Assembly: GCA_965200805.1 (NCBI GenBank)
Contig: OZ241384.1
Coordinates: 1,984,001 to 2,048,000, forward strand
Origin: MPNP01 sp026709725
GTDB taxonomy: Bacteria; Pseudomonadota; Alphaproteobacteria; Rhodobacterales; Rhodobacteraceae
Reading direction: 5' to 3'
DNA: 64,000 nucleotides
Below, in pieces: positions 44,082-52,286 of the stretch. Made by a program: the position numbers and the translations under genes. Position 1 is the stretch's first letter. Each line of letters begins with the position of its first letter. A model generated the notes under the pieces. It had not been told where the DNA came from. It searched no databases and was given only the letters and a program-made list of their open reading frames with translations.

Positions 44082-45791
44082 TTGGTAAACCTGTGCCGGC
44101 AATTGCCTGATTGCGGCCCGGAATCGCTGAAGTCACATGATATCCTGACCAGTCCTGTCAAGGTTCTGTTTCCAGTCCGGGGTGCAATGCCGAGGGCCAA
44201 TCCGGGGTAGGGGTGGATGGGCAGCTCCGGTGTTCCATATTTTCGGCCGACACCACCCTGTGACATGCAGTTCTCGCGCCCTCTGCCACAATTCTGATCC
44301 CGGTCTTGATCCCCTTTGCAGTGGGCGTGATCCTCGTATGGCTGACCCGGAAATCTGCAAGCCCCTGATCATGCACGGTCTGCCAGAATCGCCCCGGGCC
44401 CGCATCACACCGGGCTCCAGTCAGCGATCCGGCGAAAAACCGCCCCATTTCCCGAATGTCTCGCAGCAGCACCGATCCATGCCGCCTCCCGGGCGATGCC
44501 CGGTGCCATGGGCAGCTCCGTCCCCGCCATCACCCCGGCCTGCCGCCTGTCGGCACCGGGGGCATGGTCCCGATCATGATCATTCCAATGGTGGGGGGCG
44601 CGGCCCGGATGCGGAGCCGCGGGGCCGGCCTGCCGGTGATCGTCCCCGCCGGTCATGATCGCAGCCCATGATCATTGCGGAACGGGTGGAGCGGACGACC
44701 GCCCATTGACCGGATGACGCCATCACCGTCATCGGGATGGGGCTGCCGCCGGATGACGGCATGACAATGGAGCCCGTCCCGGACCCGCACACCGCGCGGG
44801 CCGTGGCGCGCTGCGGCGTCGAGCGGATGGCGCCGGCCATCCGGGACACCACGACCCTCAATGACGACGCCGGACCCTCTCATGATGACAGAGGGGCCCT
44901 TGATGACGGCGGCGGCAAGGGCGTCAAGGGTCTCCTCGCGCCCGATCCCTGAAGAATGAATGGCATTGAATCACGGGCCATCCCCTGAATCACGGGAACG
45001 GGGGATCACCGTGAATGCCGTCGGGCGTCCCGGGGGGTGCAGCCTCTCAGGCTGCGGAATGCGATGGGGCTCTTCATGGCCGGGACTGATGATGGTCCGG
45101 GCGACGTCCGGGGGCCAGTGCCCTTCACAGGGGAAGGGCCCTTCATCACAGAGGGGGAGGGGACAGCCGCCCGGGGTGCAGGGGCCCGAACGGGCGCAGG
45201 CGCGGGCGGAGCATGTCCCCCATATCATCACCCCCATCCCCTCTCTCCCTGGCCATGATCCCCTGGCCGCGTGATCACCGCCCGGACCGCGCGGGGGACG
45301 TCCATACCGATCCCCCGCCCGCCCGTGTCCGCCGCAAGGCGGGCGGTCAGGGCGGGGCCCTGCACCGGATGCTGCTGATATCCCCGCAATCGATGGGTGA
45401 GGCCGCTCCGGGCTGTGCGACCACCGTCCTGCACGGGTGCGCGTCCGGGCCCTGCCGTCCCCGCCCCAACATTGACAGCGGAGGGGATTCGCGCAGGAGG
45501 ATCGCGGGCGGTGAATTGTGCCAAGGGTTGCCGATGACCGGGAGATGCGTCGATGGGGATGTTCGCTGTCCCTGACAGGTGATCAACGGGATGTCAGGCG
45601 GTCTGCGGCATGAAGGGAATTCATGGCATGGCCACGCGCTCCGGCCGCGGACATCCGTCCGCGCCCGGACGACAGGGGCAGACCCGCTTTTGGGGTGGAA
45701 GGGGTCTGGAGGTTCGGGTTAAAAAGAGGCTGATTGGAAGACTGTTTCAGGGGCGGATTTTAGCCTATCCAGACCCTGGTGCGGGCCGGGA
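44082..45791. other. 1.7-kb GC-rich region without recognisable genes
   Basis: Many long overlapping frames exist on both strands (for example 44653-44883 minus and 44960-45274 plus), as expected from very high GC content, but none shows a known motif, a good ribosome-binding site or a consistent codon pattern. CATGATC-like words and G/C runs are frequent. A copy of repeat R2 is at 44328-44470. I consider it decayed or non-coding accessory DNA. Confidence 0.4.
44328..44470 (-). repeat. Dispersed intergenic repeat R2, copy 2
   Basis: Read on the minus strand it aligns with 34328-34450 (GACATTCGGGAAATGG, GGTTTTTCGCCGGATC, CAGACCGTGCATGATC). Its last part, CTGGCAGACCGTG through TTCCGGGTCAGCCAT, also matches 48414-48480 read on the minus strand. 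Confidence 0.6.
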
Positions 45792-46013
45792 TCAAGCGGT
45801 GACGAATCCGAAGATCGTGAAGCCGAGGGCGACAATGGCGGTCATGGCGAAGATCAGCCGTGTCTCGCGCTTGGCCATATCAGCCTCCATGCCGGCGAGT
45901 CGGGTCTCAATGCGTGATTCCATGGCGTCATTCTCCGCTCGCGATGTGTTGACCTTGCCGTCCAGTCGAACGATCTGTCGAGCCAGATCATGCCTGTCAG
46001 GGCCGGGATCCAT
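45792..46013 (-). CDS. Small coiled-coil protein with C-terminal membrane anchor
   Basis: 73 residues from ATG 46013. It has a heptad-like amphipathic stretch (HDLARQIVRLDGKVNTSRAE, then ESRIETRLAGMEADMAKRET) and one C-terminal transmembrane helix (LIFAMTAIVALGFTIFGFVT). It resembles many small tail-anchored proteins of unknown function, such as XhlA-like or DUF1640-like proteins. The longer frame to 46091 is less likely. It stands downstream of the decayed lipoprotein gene. The charged-helix-then-anchor layout makes real coding likely. Confidence 0.62.
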   Translation of the reverse strand: MDPGPDRHDLARQIVRLDGKVNTSRAENDAMESRIETRLAGMEADMAKRETRLIFAMTAIVALGFTIFGFVTA

Positions 46014-46124
46014 GCCTGCACGATACAGCAGGGTTCGCGAGTGGTCAACGGGTGGGTCGCGCTCCGCGCTCCGTTGCATCGGACGATCCACACGCCCGGA
46101 TCCCCCACAGCGGTCACCGGCCCC

Positions 46125-47126
46125 TCACTCACCCGCATCATCACCGGCCTTGGCAAGGCCGAACTCGAGCCGATCCGTGCCACCGGCCTCGGCAAGGTCC
46201 GCATGGGCGATCCCGGCCCCGACCCGGCGGGGCGGACCCTCCGCATCCGCCGCATTCGAGACCCGCCCGCCCCAGCGGCCCGAACGCGCCGTGATCCGAT
46301 TGGCACCTGCAGCATGGGCAGCGGTGGGCGTGTCACTGTCAAGGACGTCATCGGGGGTGAGGGTGCCACCGGCGGGCGTGACCTGGCAGCCCGCCGGGCC
46401 GGCGACCGGCGGGTCGGCCCGGAAGGGCAGGGCCGGATAGAGATAATCGGTCTGGGGTGTGAGCGGGCGGCCACAGCCGATGCGGCCGACCGGCGTGCCG
46501 GCGGCAAGGTCGACCTCCGGGACCATCAGGGCCCCGACCATCATCACCTCCGTCGTGCCCCGCTGCTCGACATGGGGCGAGACCGCCCCATGTCTGCAGG
46601 TGCAGATGCCGCCCCCGCCACCGGCATAGGTCGCTGTCCCCTCCGCGGGCAGATCGGGCGGCATGCGCGGGTCGAGTTCGGGGCCGGCAGAGAGGAGGCC
46701 CCTCTCACTGGTCGCGGCGATCTCGGTCGCCGAGGCTCCGCGCGGGAAGTGCATCCACCGGCCCGAGACCAGCCGGTCGGCGGGATCGCTGTCGTTCCGT
46801 TCGAGATCGGCACGGACCAGGGTCTTGCCGTCGGCGCGGTTCTCGGCGAGGAGATGCTCGCGCGAGACAAGGCCCGCAAGGGCCGGTGGTGGCGAGGCGA
46901 TGGCCCGGCTGGCCTCGCGGTGACGGTGGGAATCAGGCGTGCGGGCGCTGCCGCCCCGTGCGCGGGACGGTGACCGTCACGATGCCGCCGGCCACATGGG
47001 TGCCCACCCGGCGGTCGTGGCGGATGTCGCCTTCGGGGATGATGGAGGATGGGTCGCGGCCGCCACAGGCGGTGAGCGTCAGGGCGGCCGGTGCGAGGGC
47101 CGCACCACAAGGCGGGGTCGGGTCAT
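46125..47126 (-). pseudogene. Decayed lipoprotein gene, TbpB-like beta-barrel type
   Basis: The minus strand starts MTRPRL at 47126. In a shifted frame it shows a lipoprotein signal, ALAPAALTLTACGG with lipobox L-T-A-C, then GDIRHDRRVGTHVAGGIVTV. After another shift it runs open as SREHLLAENRADGKTLVRAD, HFPRGASATEIAATSERG, DLPAEGTATYAGGGGGICTC, GRIGCGRPLTP and SGRWGGRVSNAADAEGPPRR to a stop at 46125. The G-T-A-T-Y-x-G and GRWGGxxSNxxD blocks resemble transferrin-binding-protein-like surface lipoproteins. Two frameshifts indicate a pseudogene or sequence errors in GC-rich DNA. Confidence 0.52.
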
Positions 47127-47507
47127 GGGAGATCTCCGGGTCGGGGGCGTGTCAGCGATGCCACGGGCGGCCCACGGCCGCCCGTCTGCGTCCTCTCCAG
47201 AACCGGTGGTCATTCAAAGTCGCCCGTCGTGATGCCAGGCAGGGGGTGCCCTGCGCGTTGCGCCGGTTCTCATGCGCACACAATGCCCGGGCCAGGGCGG
47301 TCCGGGTCCGGGTGCCATCCGCCAGCTGTGTGCGCAGCCGGCTGACCGTATCGGGGGAATCATGCCGTATGCCGATTCGCATAGAATCCGGTGCAGAGGA
47401 TCAGGATCCGGGAGTTGACTGTGTCCTGTTGAAAGGCCCGGGGCTGTCCGGTCAGTCAATGACAACGGGCTCCGCCTGGCGCGGGCGGTCTGATCCGGTC
47501 GAATCAG
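47127..47507. other. GC-rich gap left of the VapBC cassette
   Basis: No gene recognised. Minus-strand frames through 47214-47564 only read across the R2-type repeat. Confidence 0.35.
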
Positions 47508-47558
47508 GCCAGGAGCCGGGGCGCGTCGGGAGATGTCATGAAGGGTCAGCCATGGGAG
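47508..47558 (+). repeat. 51-bp direct repeat flanking vapBC, left copy
   Basis: Identical to 48474-48524 except for one base (AGGAGCC versus AGGATCC). It begins GCCAGGAGCCGGGGCGCG and ends TCAGCCATGGGAG. The offset is exactly 966 bp with no indels. The two copies enclose the vapB-vapC pair. Confidence 0.85.
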
Positions 47559-47655
47559 AATCACACTCGCGGAGCGGCACGCCGTTGCGCATCGCCGCAG
47601 GCTCTGCTATCAGTCTGGATATGTGATAGCACCCGGTCATCGGAGAAGGAACAGA

Positions 47656-47895
47656 ATGCCGCAGATCCTGGTCCGTCAGCTGGCTTTGGAAGCGCACCGC
47701 GCATTGAAGGCGCGCGCACGACAGCGGAATCGCAGCGCCGAGTCCCTGGCCCGCGAGATTCTCGAAGGTGCCCTGGTGCCGGAATCGCGCACCGGTCTCG
47801 GGAGTCGCATCGCAGCTCTATGGAATGAAACCGATCTCTCGGACGTCGACCTGGAACGTGACCAGACGCCGTACGAACCGATGGACCCGCAATGA
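47656..47895 (+). CDS. vapB: VapB/FitA-type antitoxin (ribbon-helix-helix)
   Basis: 79 residues from ATG 47656 behind GGAGAAGG. The N-terminal ribbon-helix-helix reads MPQILVRQLALEAHRALKAR, then RNRSAESLAREILEGAL, the Arc/FitA pattern. The C-terminal tail IAALWNETDLSDVDLERDQT is the usual toxin-binding region. It should bind its own promoter and inhibit the PIN toxin whose gene overlaps it by 4 bp (ATGA). Confidence 0.9.
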   Translation: MPQILVRQLALEAHRALKARARQRNRSAESLAREILEGALVPESRTGLGSRIAALWNETDLSDVDLERDQTPYEPMDPQ

Positions 47896-48338
47896 TCATT
47901 CTCGACACGAATGTCATTTCCGAAGTGACGAAGCCCGACTCCTCGCCGGTCGTTCTCGCATGGCTCGACCGGCAGGCCGAGGATGCCTTGTACCTGACGA
48001 CGGTCACCATCGCTGAAATCAGCGCAGGCGTTCACAAGCTGGACCCGGGCAGGCGTCGTGACAACCTGGAGCGCAGACTGACGGACACCGTCGAGCTGTT
48101 CCCTGGCCGATTGTTTCCTTTCGATCTTGGCGCCGCGCGGCTGCTTGGTGAGGTCCTGGCCGTCGCGCGCCGTCAAGGACGCGCCATCAGCTTTCCGGAC
48201 GGCCTGATCGCGGCAATCGCCGTCCATCGCAAGGCCGCGGTTGCCACGCGCGATGTCTCCCCGTTCGAGGCAGCAGGCATTGAGGCCATCAACCCATGGG
48301 AAGCGAATGCGGAAACTGGCGCTATCGGCAATCAATGA
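47892..48338 (+). CDS. vapC: VapC/FitB-type PIN-domain toxin
   Basis: 148 residues. PIN-domain acidic residues are in place: ILDTNVISEVTKPD (D near residue 4), VTIAEISAGVHKLD (E near 42), FPDGLIAAIAVHRKAAVATR (D near 100) and ATRDVSPFEAAGIEAINPW. This is the FitB-like group, which begins MIILDTNVISE. VapC toxins are ribonucleases that act on tRNA or rRNA. The gene appears intact. The C-terminal tail of about ten residues after NPWE is not conserved. Confidence 0.93.
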   Translation: MIILDTNVISEVTKPDSSPVVLAWLDRQAEDALYLTTVTIAEISAGVHKLDPGRRRDNLERRLTDTVELFPGRLFPFDLGAARLLGEVLAVARRQGRAISFPDGLIAAIAVHRKAAVATRDVSPFEAAGIEAINPWEANAETGAIGNQ

Positions 48339-48413
48339 GAGCCGTCCGAGAAGCCCCTGGCGCTTGTCGCGAAGATGGGACTGGATGCCGCAGCGTGATG
48401 TGAGACAGTCCCC

Positions 48414-48480
48414 TGGGGTGTGATCCCCGCATGGCTGACCCGGAATCCCGCAAGTCCCCATAATACACGGTCTGCCAGGA
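48414..48480 (-). repeat. Dispersed intergenic repeat R2, partial copy 3
   Basis: Read on the minus strand it matches the last part of the 44328-44470 copy: CTGGCAGACCGTG, GGGGACTTGCGG versus GGGGCTTGCAG, TTCCGGGTCAGCCAT and GGATCACRCCC. It joins directly onto the right-hand 51-bp repeat. Confidence 0.55.
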
Positions 48481-48524
48481 TCCGGGGCGCGTCGGGAGAT
48501 GTCATGAAGGGTCAGCCATGGGAG
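48474..48524 (+). repeat. 51-bp direct repeat flanking vapBC, right copy
   Basis: The partner of 47508-47558 with 50 of 51 bases identical. Immediately after it a short CATGGGAG unit is repeated (48517-48524, 48525-48532). The copies could be the product of a duplication at insertion or recombination sites around the toxin-antitoxin cassette. Confidence 0.85.
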
Positions 48525-48664
48525 CATGGGAGAATCTCTCCTTTGCAGTGGGGTCCGCTTGTCCAAATCGACCATGAAGACTATGATGCCGAAGCATTCG
48601 GAATCCCGTTGAGAACATGTGCGCTTTCGGGGCAATCCGTTGATTCGGACATAAAGGCTGGGCC

Positions 48665-49888
48665 ATGAGACTGGACGATGATGACTTGATGTGTCTGATT
48701 GAGGGTGGGGAAAGCACACGGGTCGAGTTCAAGGAGACACTGGAAGGAAGCGCATCAGACCGTATCCGGGAAGCGATCTGTGCGTTTGCCAACGACCTCG
48801 CCGGTTCAGGTCAACCTGGTATTGCTGTGGTTGGCTTGCAGGACAATGGAAATCCTGCCGGGATTGCGGTGACCGATAGATTGCTCCGTACACTGTCCGA
48901 TATGCGAAGCGATGGAAATATCATGCCGCCACCGACAATCCTGTCGGAGAAGCGCATGTATCGGAACCATGAAATCGCCGTGGTGACCGTGCTGCCCTCC
49001 GACTCGCCGCCGGTGCGCTGCAGAGGCATGATTCATATACGCAACGGCCCGCGTCGAGGTATAGCGACGGCCCAGGAGGAAAGGATATTGAATGAGCGAC
49101 GGCGCCACGGAAACCGCCCTTTCGATATTTCGCCGGTAACGGGTACCGGCATCACCAGTCTTAATCGCCGTCAGTTCGAAGACGAATACCTGCCCAATGC
49201 GGTTGACCGTGCATTCCTTGAGACCAATAATCGAAGCCTGGAGGAACGACTGGCAGCAGCCAAGATGATTGCTGCTGTCGATGACGAGCGGGCAACAATG
49301 CTGGGACTGCTGGTCCTTGGAGTGAGGACACGCGACGATATTCCGGGTTCATACATTCAGTTTCTGCGTATCAGGGGCCAGGACCTCTCAGATCCTATCA
49401 TCGACGCAATGACTATTGACGGGACGATCCCGGAAATGCTGTCGCGTCTTGATGAAAAGTTGCGATCCCATAATCATCGCCAGATTGATATCGTCAGCCA
49501 TGACACCGAACGCACAACATCTGTCTACCCCCATGCCGCCCTGCAGGAGCTCACGCGGAACGCAGTCATTCATCGGGATTTCCAAACATCAAACGCGCCT
49601 GTCCGTGTTACTTGGTTTGATGACAGAATCGAAATCCAGAATCCGGGTGGTCCGTTTGGGTCGGTTACCACAGAAAATTTTGCAAGACCCGGGGTGACGG
49701 ACTACCGGAATCCGAACCTGGCTGAGTCGATGAGAGTTTTGGGATATGTACAGAGGTTCGGCGTCGGTATCCCAACTGCGCGGCGTCTGTTGCACGAGAA
49801 CCGACATCCGGAACCAGAATTCACGATTGAGCCGACGCACCTGCTGGTGACGGTGAGGGCCTGTCCAGAATCTGCCGAGGCCACGTGA
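48665..49888 (+). CDS. AlbA_2 (Schlafen-like) DNA-binding protein with HATPase_c_4-like C-terminus
   Basis: 407 residues. The N-terminal AlbA_2 domain (about 1-135) shows GGESTRVEFKETLEGS, AICAFANDLAGSGQPGIAVV and GMIHIRNGPRRGIATAQEE, as in Schlafen-type ATPase/regulators. The C-terminal part has HAALQELTRNAVIHRDFQTS, DDRIEIQNPGGPFGSV and YRNPNLAESMRVLGYVQRFG, the GHKL-like HATPase_c_4 pattern (N-box and G-boxes). Such proteins are called transcriptional regulators or putative helicases, and some belong to defence loci. It overlaps the ParA gene by 4 bp (GTGA at 49885), so the two are one operon. Confidence 0.9.
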   Translation: MRLDDDDLMCLIEGGESTRVEFKETLEGSASDRIREAICAFANDLAGSGQPGIAVVGLQDNGNPAGIAVTDRLLRTLSDMRSDGNIMPPPTILSEKRMYRNHEIAVVTVLPSDSPPVRCRGMIHIRNGPRRGIATAQEERILNERRRHGNRPFDISPVTGTGITSLNRRQFEDEYLPNAVDRAFLETNNRSLEERLAAAKMIAAVDDERATMLGLLVLGVRTRDDIPGSYIQFLRIRGQDLSDPIIDAMTIDGTIPEMLSRLDEKLRSHNHRQIDIVSHDTERTTSVYPHAALQELTRNAVIHRDFQTSNAPVRVTWFDDRIEIQNPGGPFGSVTTENFARPGVTDYRNPNLAESMRVLGYVQRFGVGIPTARRLLHENRHPEPEFTIEPTHLLVTVRACPESAEAT

Positions 49889-50880
49889 TGGCCGTGCCGG
49901 TCCTGACATTCTTCAACAACAAGGGAGGGGTCGGCAAGACATCCCTCGTCTATCATCTTGCCTGGATGCTGTCCGAAATCGGTGAGCGTGTGCTTGCCTG
50001 CGATCTTGATCCGCAAGCAAATCTCACCGCAAGATTCATCAGCGAACGCGGACTCGAGTCCTTATGGGAAGACGATGCAAGAGACCGGACAGTCTACCAG
50101 TGCGTCCAGCCCCTGACTGCTGTAGGCGATTTGCGTCCGCCCTGCGTTCATCATGTCTCAGAGAGGCTTGGGCTCATTCCCGGTGACTTGGCACTCTCCG
50201 GTTTTGAAGACAGCCTGTCAAGTGAATGGCCGAGTGCACTCGGTGAATCGAATCTGCACCGTCCGTTTCGTATCCTGACCGCATTCTGGCAGATCATGCA
50301 GAGTGGTGCCGAGGCCATCAAAGCGTCGATCATCCTTGTCGATGTCGGCCCCAATCTGGGTGCCCTGAATCGCTCAGCGCTGATTGCGACCGATCATGTT
50401 ATTGCTCCACTGGGCAGCGACCTGCTTTCACTTCAGGGTCTGAGAAATTTGGGTCCAGCATTATCTCAGTGGAGAAGCGAGTGGTCCCGGCGCAGGGATC
50501 ATTGGAACCCGCCTGACTTTCCCTTGCCCCAGGGTGCCATGAAACCGATGGGGTACATCGTCCGGCAGTACAGCGTGCGCCTTGATCGGCCAGTGCAGGC
50601 TTATGACAAGTGGGTTAATCGCATGCCGGAGGCATTCCATCGGCACCTGCTGAATCGACAGTGCGGTCCCTTCCCGGACAAACCCGACAATGACGGAGAT
50701 TGCCTCGCAACAGTTCGTCATTACCGAAGCCTGGTGCCCATGGCGCAGGAGGCACGAAAACCTGTGTTTCGTCTTGCCACGGCTGACGGTGCAATCGGCA
50801 GCCATGCTGTCGCCGTCTCAGACGCCTACCGTGATTTCAAATCACTGGCTGAACTGATCCGGAAAAAGGTTGGATTGTAG
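49885..50880 (+). CDS. ParA-family ATPase
   Basis: 331 residues from a GTG at 49885 (ATG 49888 also possible). The deviant Walker A is FFNNKGGVGKTSLVYHLAWM, with switch I/A' LACDLDPQANLTARF and Walker B IILVDVGPNLGALNRSA. The C-terminal half (about 200-331) is longer than in Soj/ParA partitioning proteins and has no ParB gene beside it. The partner is instead the AlbA_2/HATPase protein. The pair may regulate, segregate or defend; no plasmid origin or partition site was recognised nearby. Confidence 0.92.
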   Translation: MMAVPVLTFFNNKGGVGKTSLVYHLAWMLSEIGERVLACDLDPQANLTARFISERGLESLWEDDARDRTVYQCVQPLTAVGDLRPPCVHHVSERLGLIPGDLALSGFEDSLSSEWPSALGESNLHRPFRILTAFWQIMQSGAEAIKASIILVDVGPNLGALNRSALIATDHVIAPLGSDLLSLQGLRNLGPALSQWRSEWSRRRDHWNPPDFPLPQGAMKPMGYIVRQYSVRLDRPVQAYDKWVNRMPEAFHRHLLNRQCGPFPDKPDNDGDCLATVRHYRSLVPMAQEARKPVFRLATADGAIGSHAVAVSDAYRDFKSLAELIRKKVGL

Positions 50881-51130
50881 GCGTTCTTTGGCCTTGTTTT
50901 GGCTGATCGAATTGTAAAGCCAATTCCAGATCAGTGAGTACCGCTCAGGCAAGATTCAGCATCATCCGGGATGCTCTCACGCGAAAGCACCCAAAAATAA
51001 GGATATATTTGTTCCACAGCGTTCCCAACAGCTGTCAGGAGAACTTTTGGAGGTGATGGGAAGAGGGCCGGATTGCAGATCTCTGCGGCGGCAAGATCCA
51101 GAACACCCGTTGATAATATGAACGGATGCG
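50881..51130. other. Gap after the ParA gene
   Basis: No gene recognised; no clear rho-independent terminator. Confidence 0.35.
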
Positions 51131-51425
51131 TTGAAGAGAAAACAGAAGCTGCTGCTGGATACCGTCGTGGATTGGCAAAAAACGATATCAGTCTGCCTTT
51201 CTGTTCTGGCGCTCGCCGGGGTCGTTGTTTTTTTATGGAAACGGCATTCACGGTCGAATTGATAGTTTGGAAGCAATTGTTGCGCATGATCGACAGTTGG
51301 CGGCGCAGGATCGCCGGAGTTTCCAGACTGCGATGTTGCAGTTCACTGTTGAGATGCAAGGGCTTTCTGAAAGACAATCCCATGTCGACGGTATTGTTGA
51401 AACAGTCAATAACAATCGCAGTTGA
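51131..51425 (+). pseudogene. Small membrane coiled-coil protein, frameshifted
   Basis: A TTG-initiated frame at 51131 reads LKRKQKLLLDTVVDWQKTIS and CLSVLALAGVVVFLW, one transmembrane helix. At a T7 run (about 51230-51236) a one-base shift leads to GRIDSLEAIVAHDRQLAAQD, RRSFQTAMLQFTVEMQGLSE and VETVNNNRS before a stop at 51425. Together they give a plausible protein of about 95 residues with an N-terminal anchor and a coiled coil. Loss or gain of one T in the homopolymer explains the break; slippage during expression or a sequence error are alternatives. Confidence 0.5.
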
Positions 51426-51542
51426 CGGTCGGCTTCACACGATTCAGTCGAGCATCCAACCGGAAACTCCACTCCCCGACCGGAAAGTCCGGTCAGGGAT
51501 TTCGGATTGACACGCTGCCGTTGATCGCCGCGATTGGATGGA

Positions 51543-52286
51543 TCAGGCTCTCTCATCGGTTCGGAGTCGGCGTTCAAGCCAGCGAACGCCCGCCGAGACA
51601 AGAAGAATGAGGGCCAGATATTCGAGCACAAGCACTGTATAGATTTCAAGGGGGCGGTACTCGGTGACGACGAGTTCATTGGCCTTGCGGGTGAGTTCCT
51701 GCATGCCGATGACGGAAACCAGAGAGGACATCTTCAGCATATAGACAAGCTGGTTGCCGAGGGCGGGAAGAATCCGCCGGATCGCCTGGGGCAGGATGAC
51801 GTAACGCATGGTGTCAAGATAGCCGAGGGAAATCGTGTGCGCCGCCTCATACTGACCCTTGCCAATGGACTGGATGCCGGCGCGAAATATCTCAGCCTCA
51901 AAGGCGCTGTCGGAGAGTGCAAGGGCAATCACGCCGGCCCAGAAGACTGAAATGGTAAACCCTGTCATCTGGGGCAGGCCATAATAGACCCAAAGAATCA
52001 GGACGAGGATGGGGACTGATCGCACGACCTCAACATAGGTCCGGCTGGCCATGCGCAGCCAGCGGATGCCTGAGAGGCCGGGCAGGGCAACGAGGAGTCC
52101 GGCGATGATCGAAATCGTGATTCCGGTCAGTGTCAGGAGTACCGTGTAGTAGAGCCCGCTTGTCAGAAAGCGCAGGTTGTTGAGACCCTGTGTGGTGCCT
52201 GGGTCAACCACATACCAGCCCCAATCTGCGGAACAGCCGGTGAGGGCAAGGCCAGCGAGGAGAGCGTAGATCGCGGGACGGGTCAT
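51543..52286 (-). CDS. Amino acid ABC transporter permease
   Basis: 247 residues of the HisM/GlnP permease family, with GLYYTVLLTLTGITISIIAG, EVVRSVPILVLILWVYYGLP and the EAA loop EAAHTISLGYLDTMRYVILP with QAIRRILPALGNQLV. The N-terminus looks like a lipoprotein signal (YALLAGLALTGCSADWGWYV) before the usual permease start, a feature also seen in some alphaproteobacterial relatives. It overlaps the ATPase gene by 4 bp. The substrate is probably a polar amino acid. Confidence 0.92.
   Translation of the reverse strand: MTRPAIYALLAGLALTGCSADWGWYVVDPGTTQGLNNLRFLTSGLYYTVLLTLTGITISIIAGLLVALPGLSGIRWLRMASRTYVEVVRSVPILVLILWVYYGLPQMTGFTISVFWAGVIALALSDSAFEAEIFRAGIQSIGKGQYEAAHTISLGYLDTMRYVILPQAIRRILPALGNQLVYMLKMSSLVSVIGMQELTRKANELVVTEYRPLEIYTVLVLEYLALILLVSAGVRWLERRLRTDERA

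Noticed and set aside
45610..46973. Two long overlapping plus-strand frames (276 and 327 codons)
   Set aside because: High GC opens all frames here. The translations are Arg/Pro/Ala-rich without motifs, whereas the minus strand shows lipobox and conserved blocks of a decayed gene and a small membrane protein.
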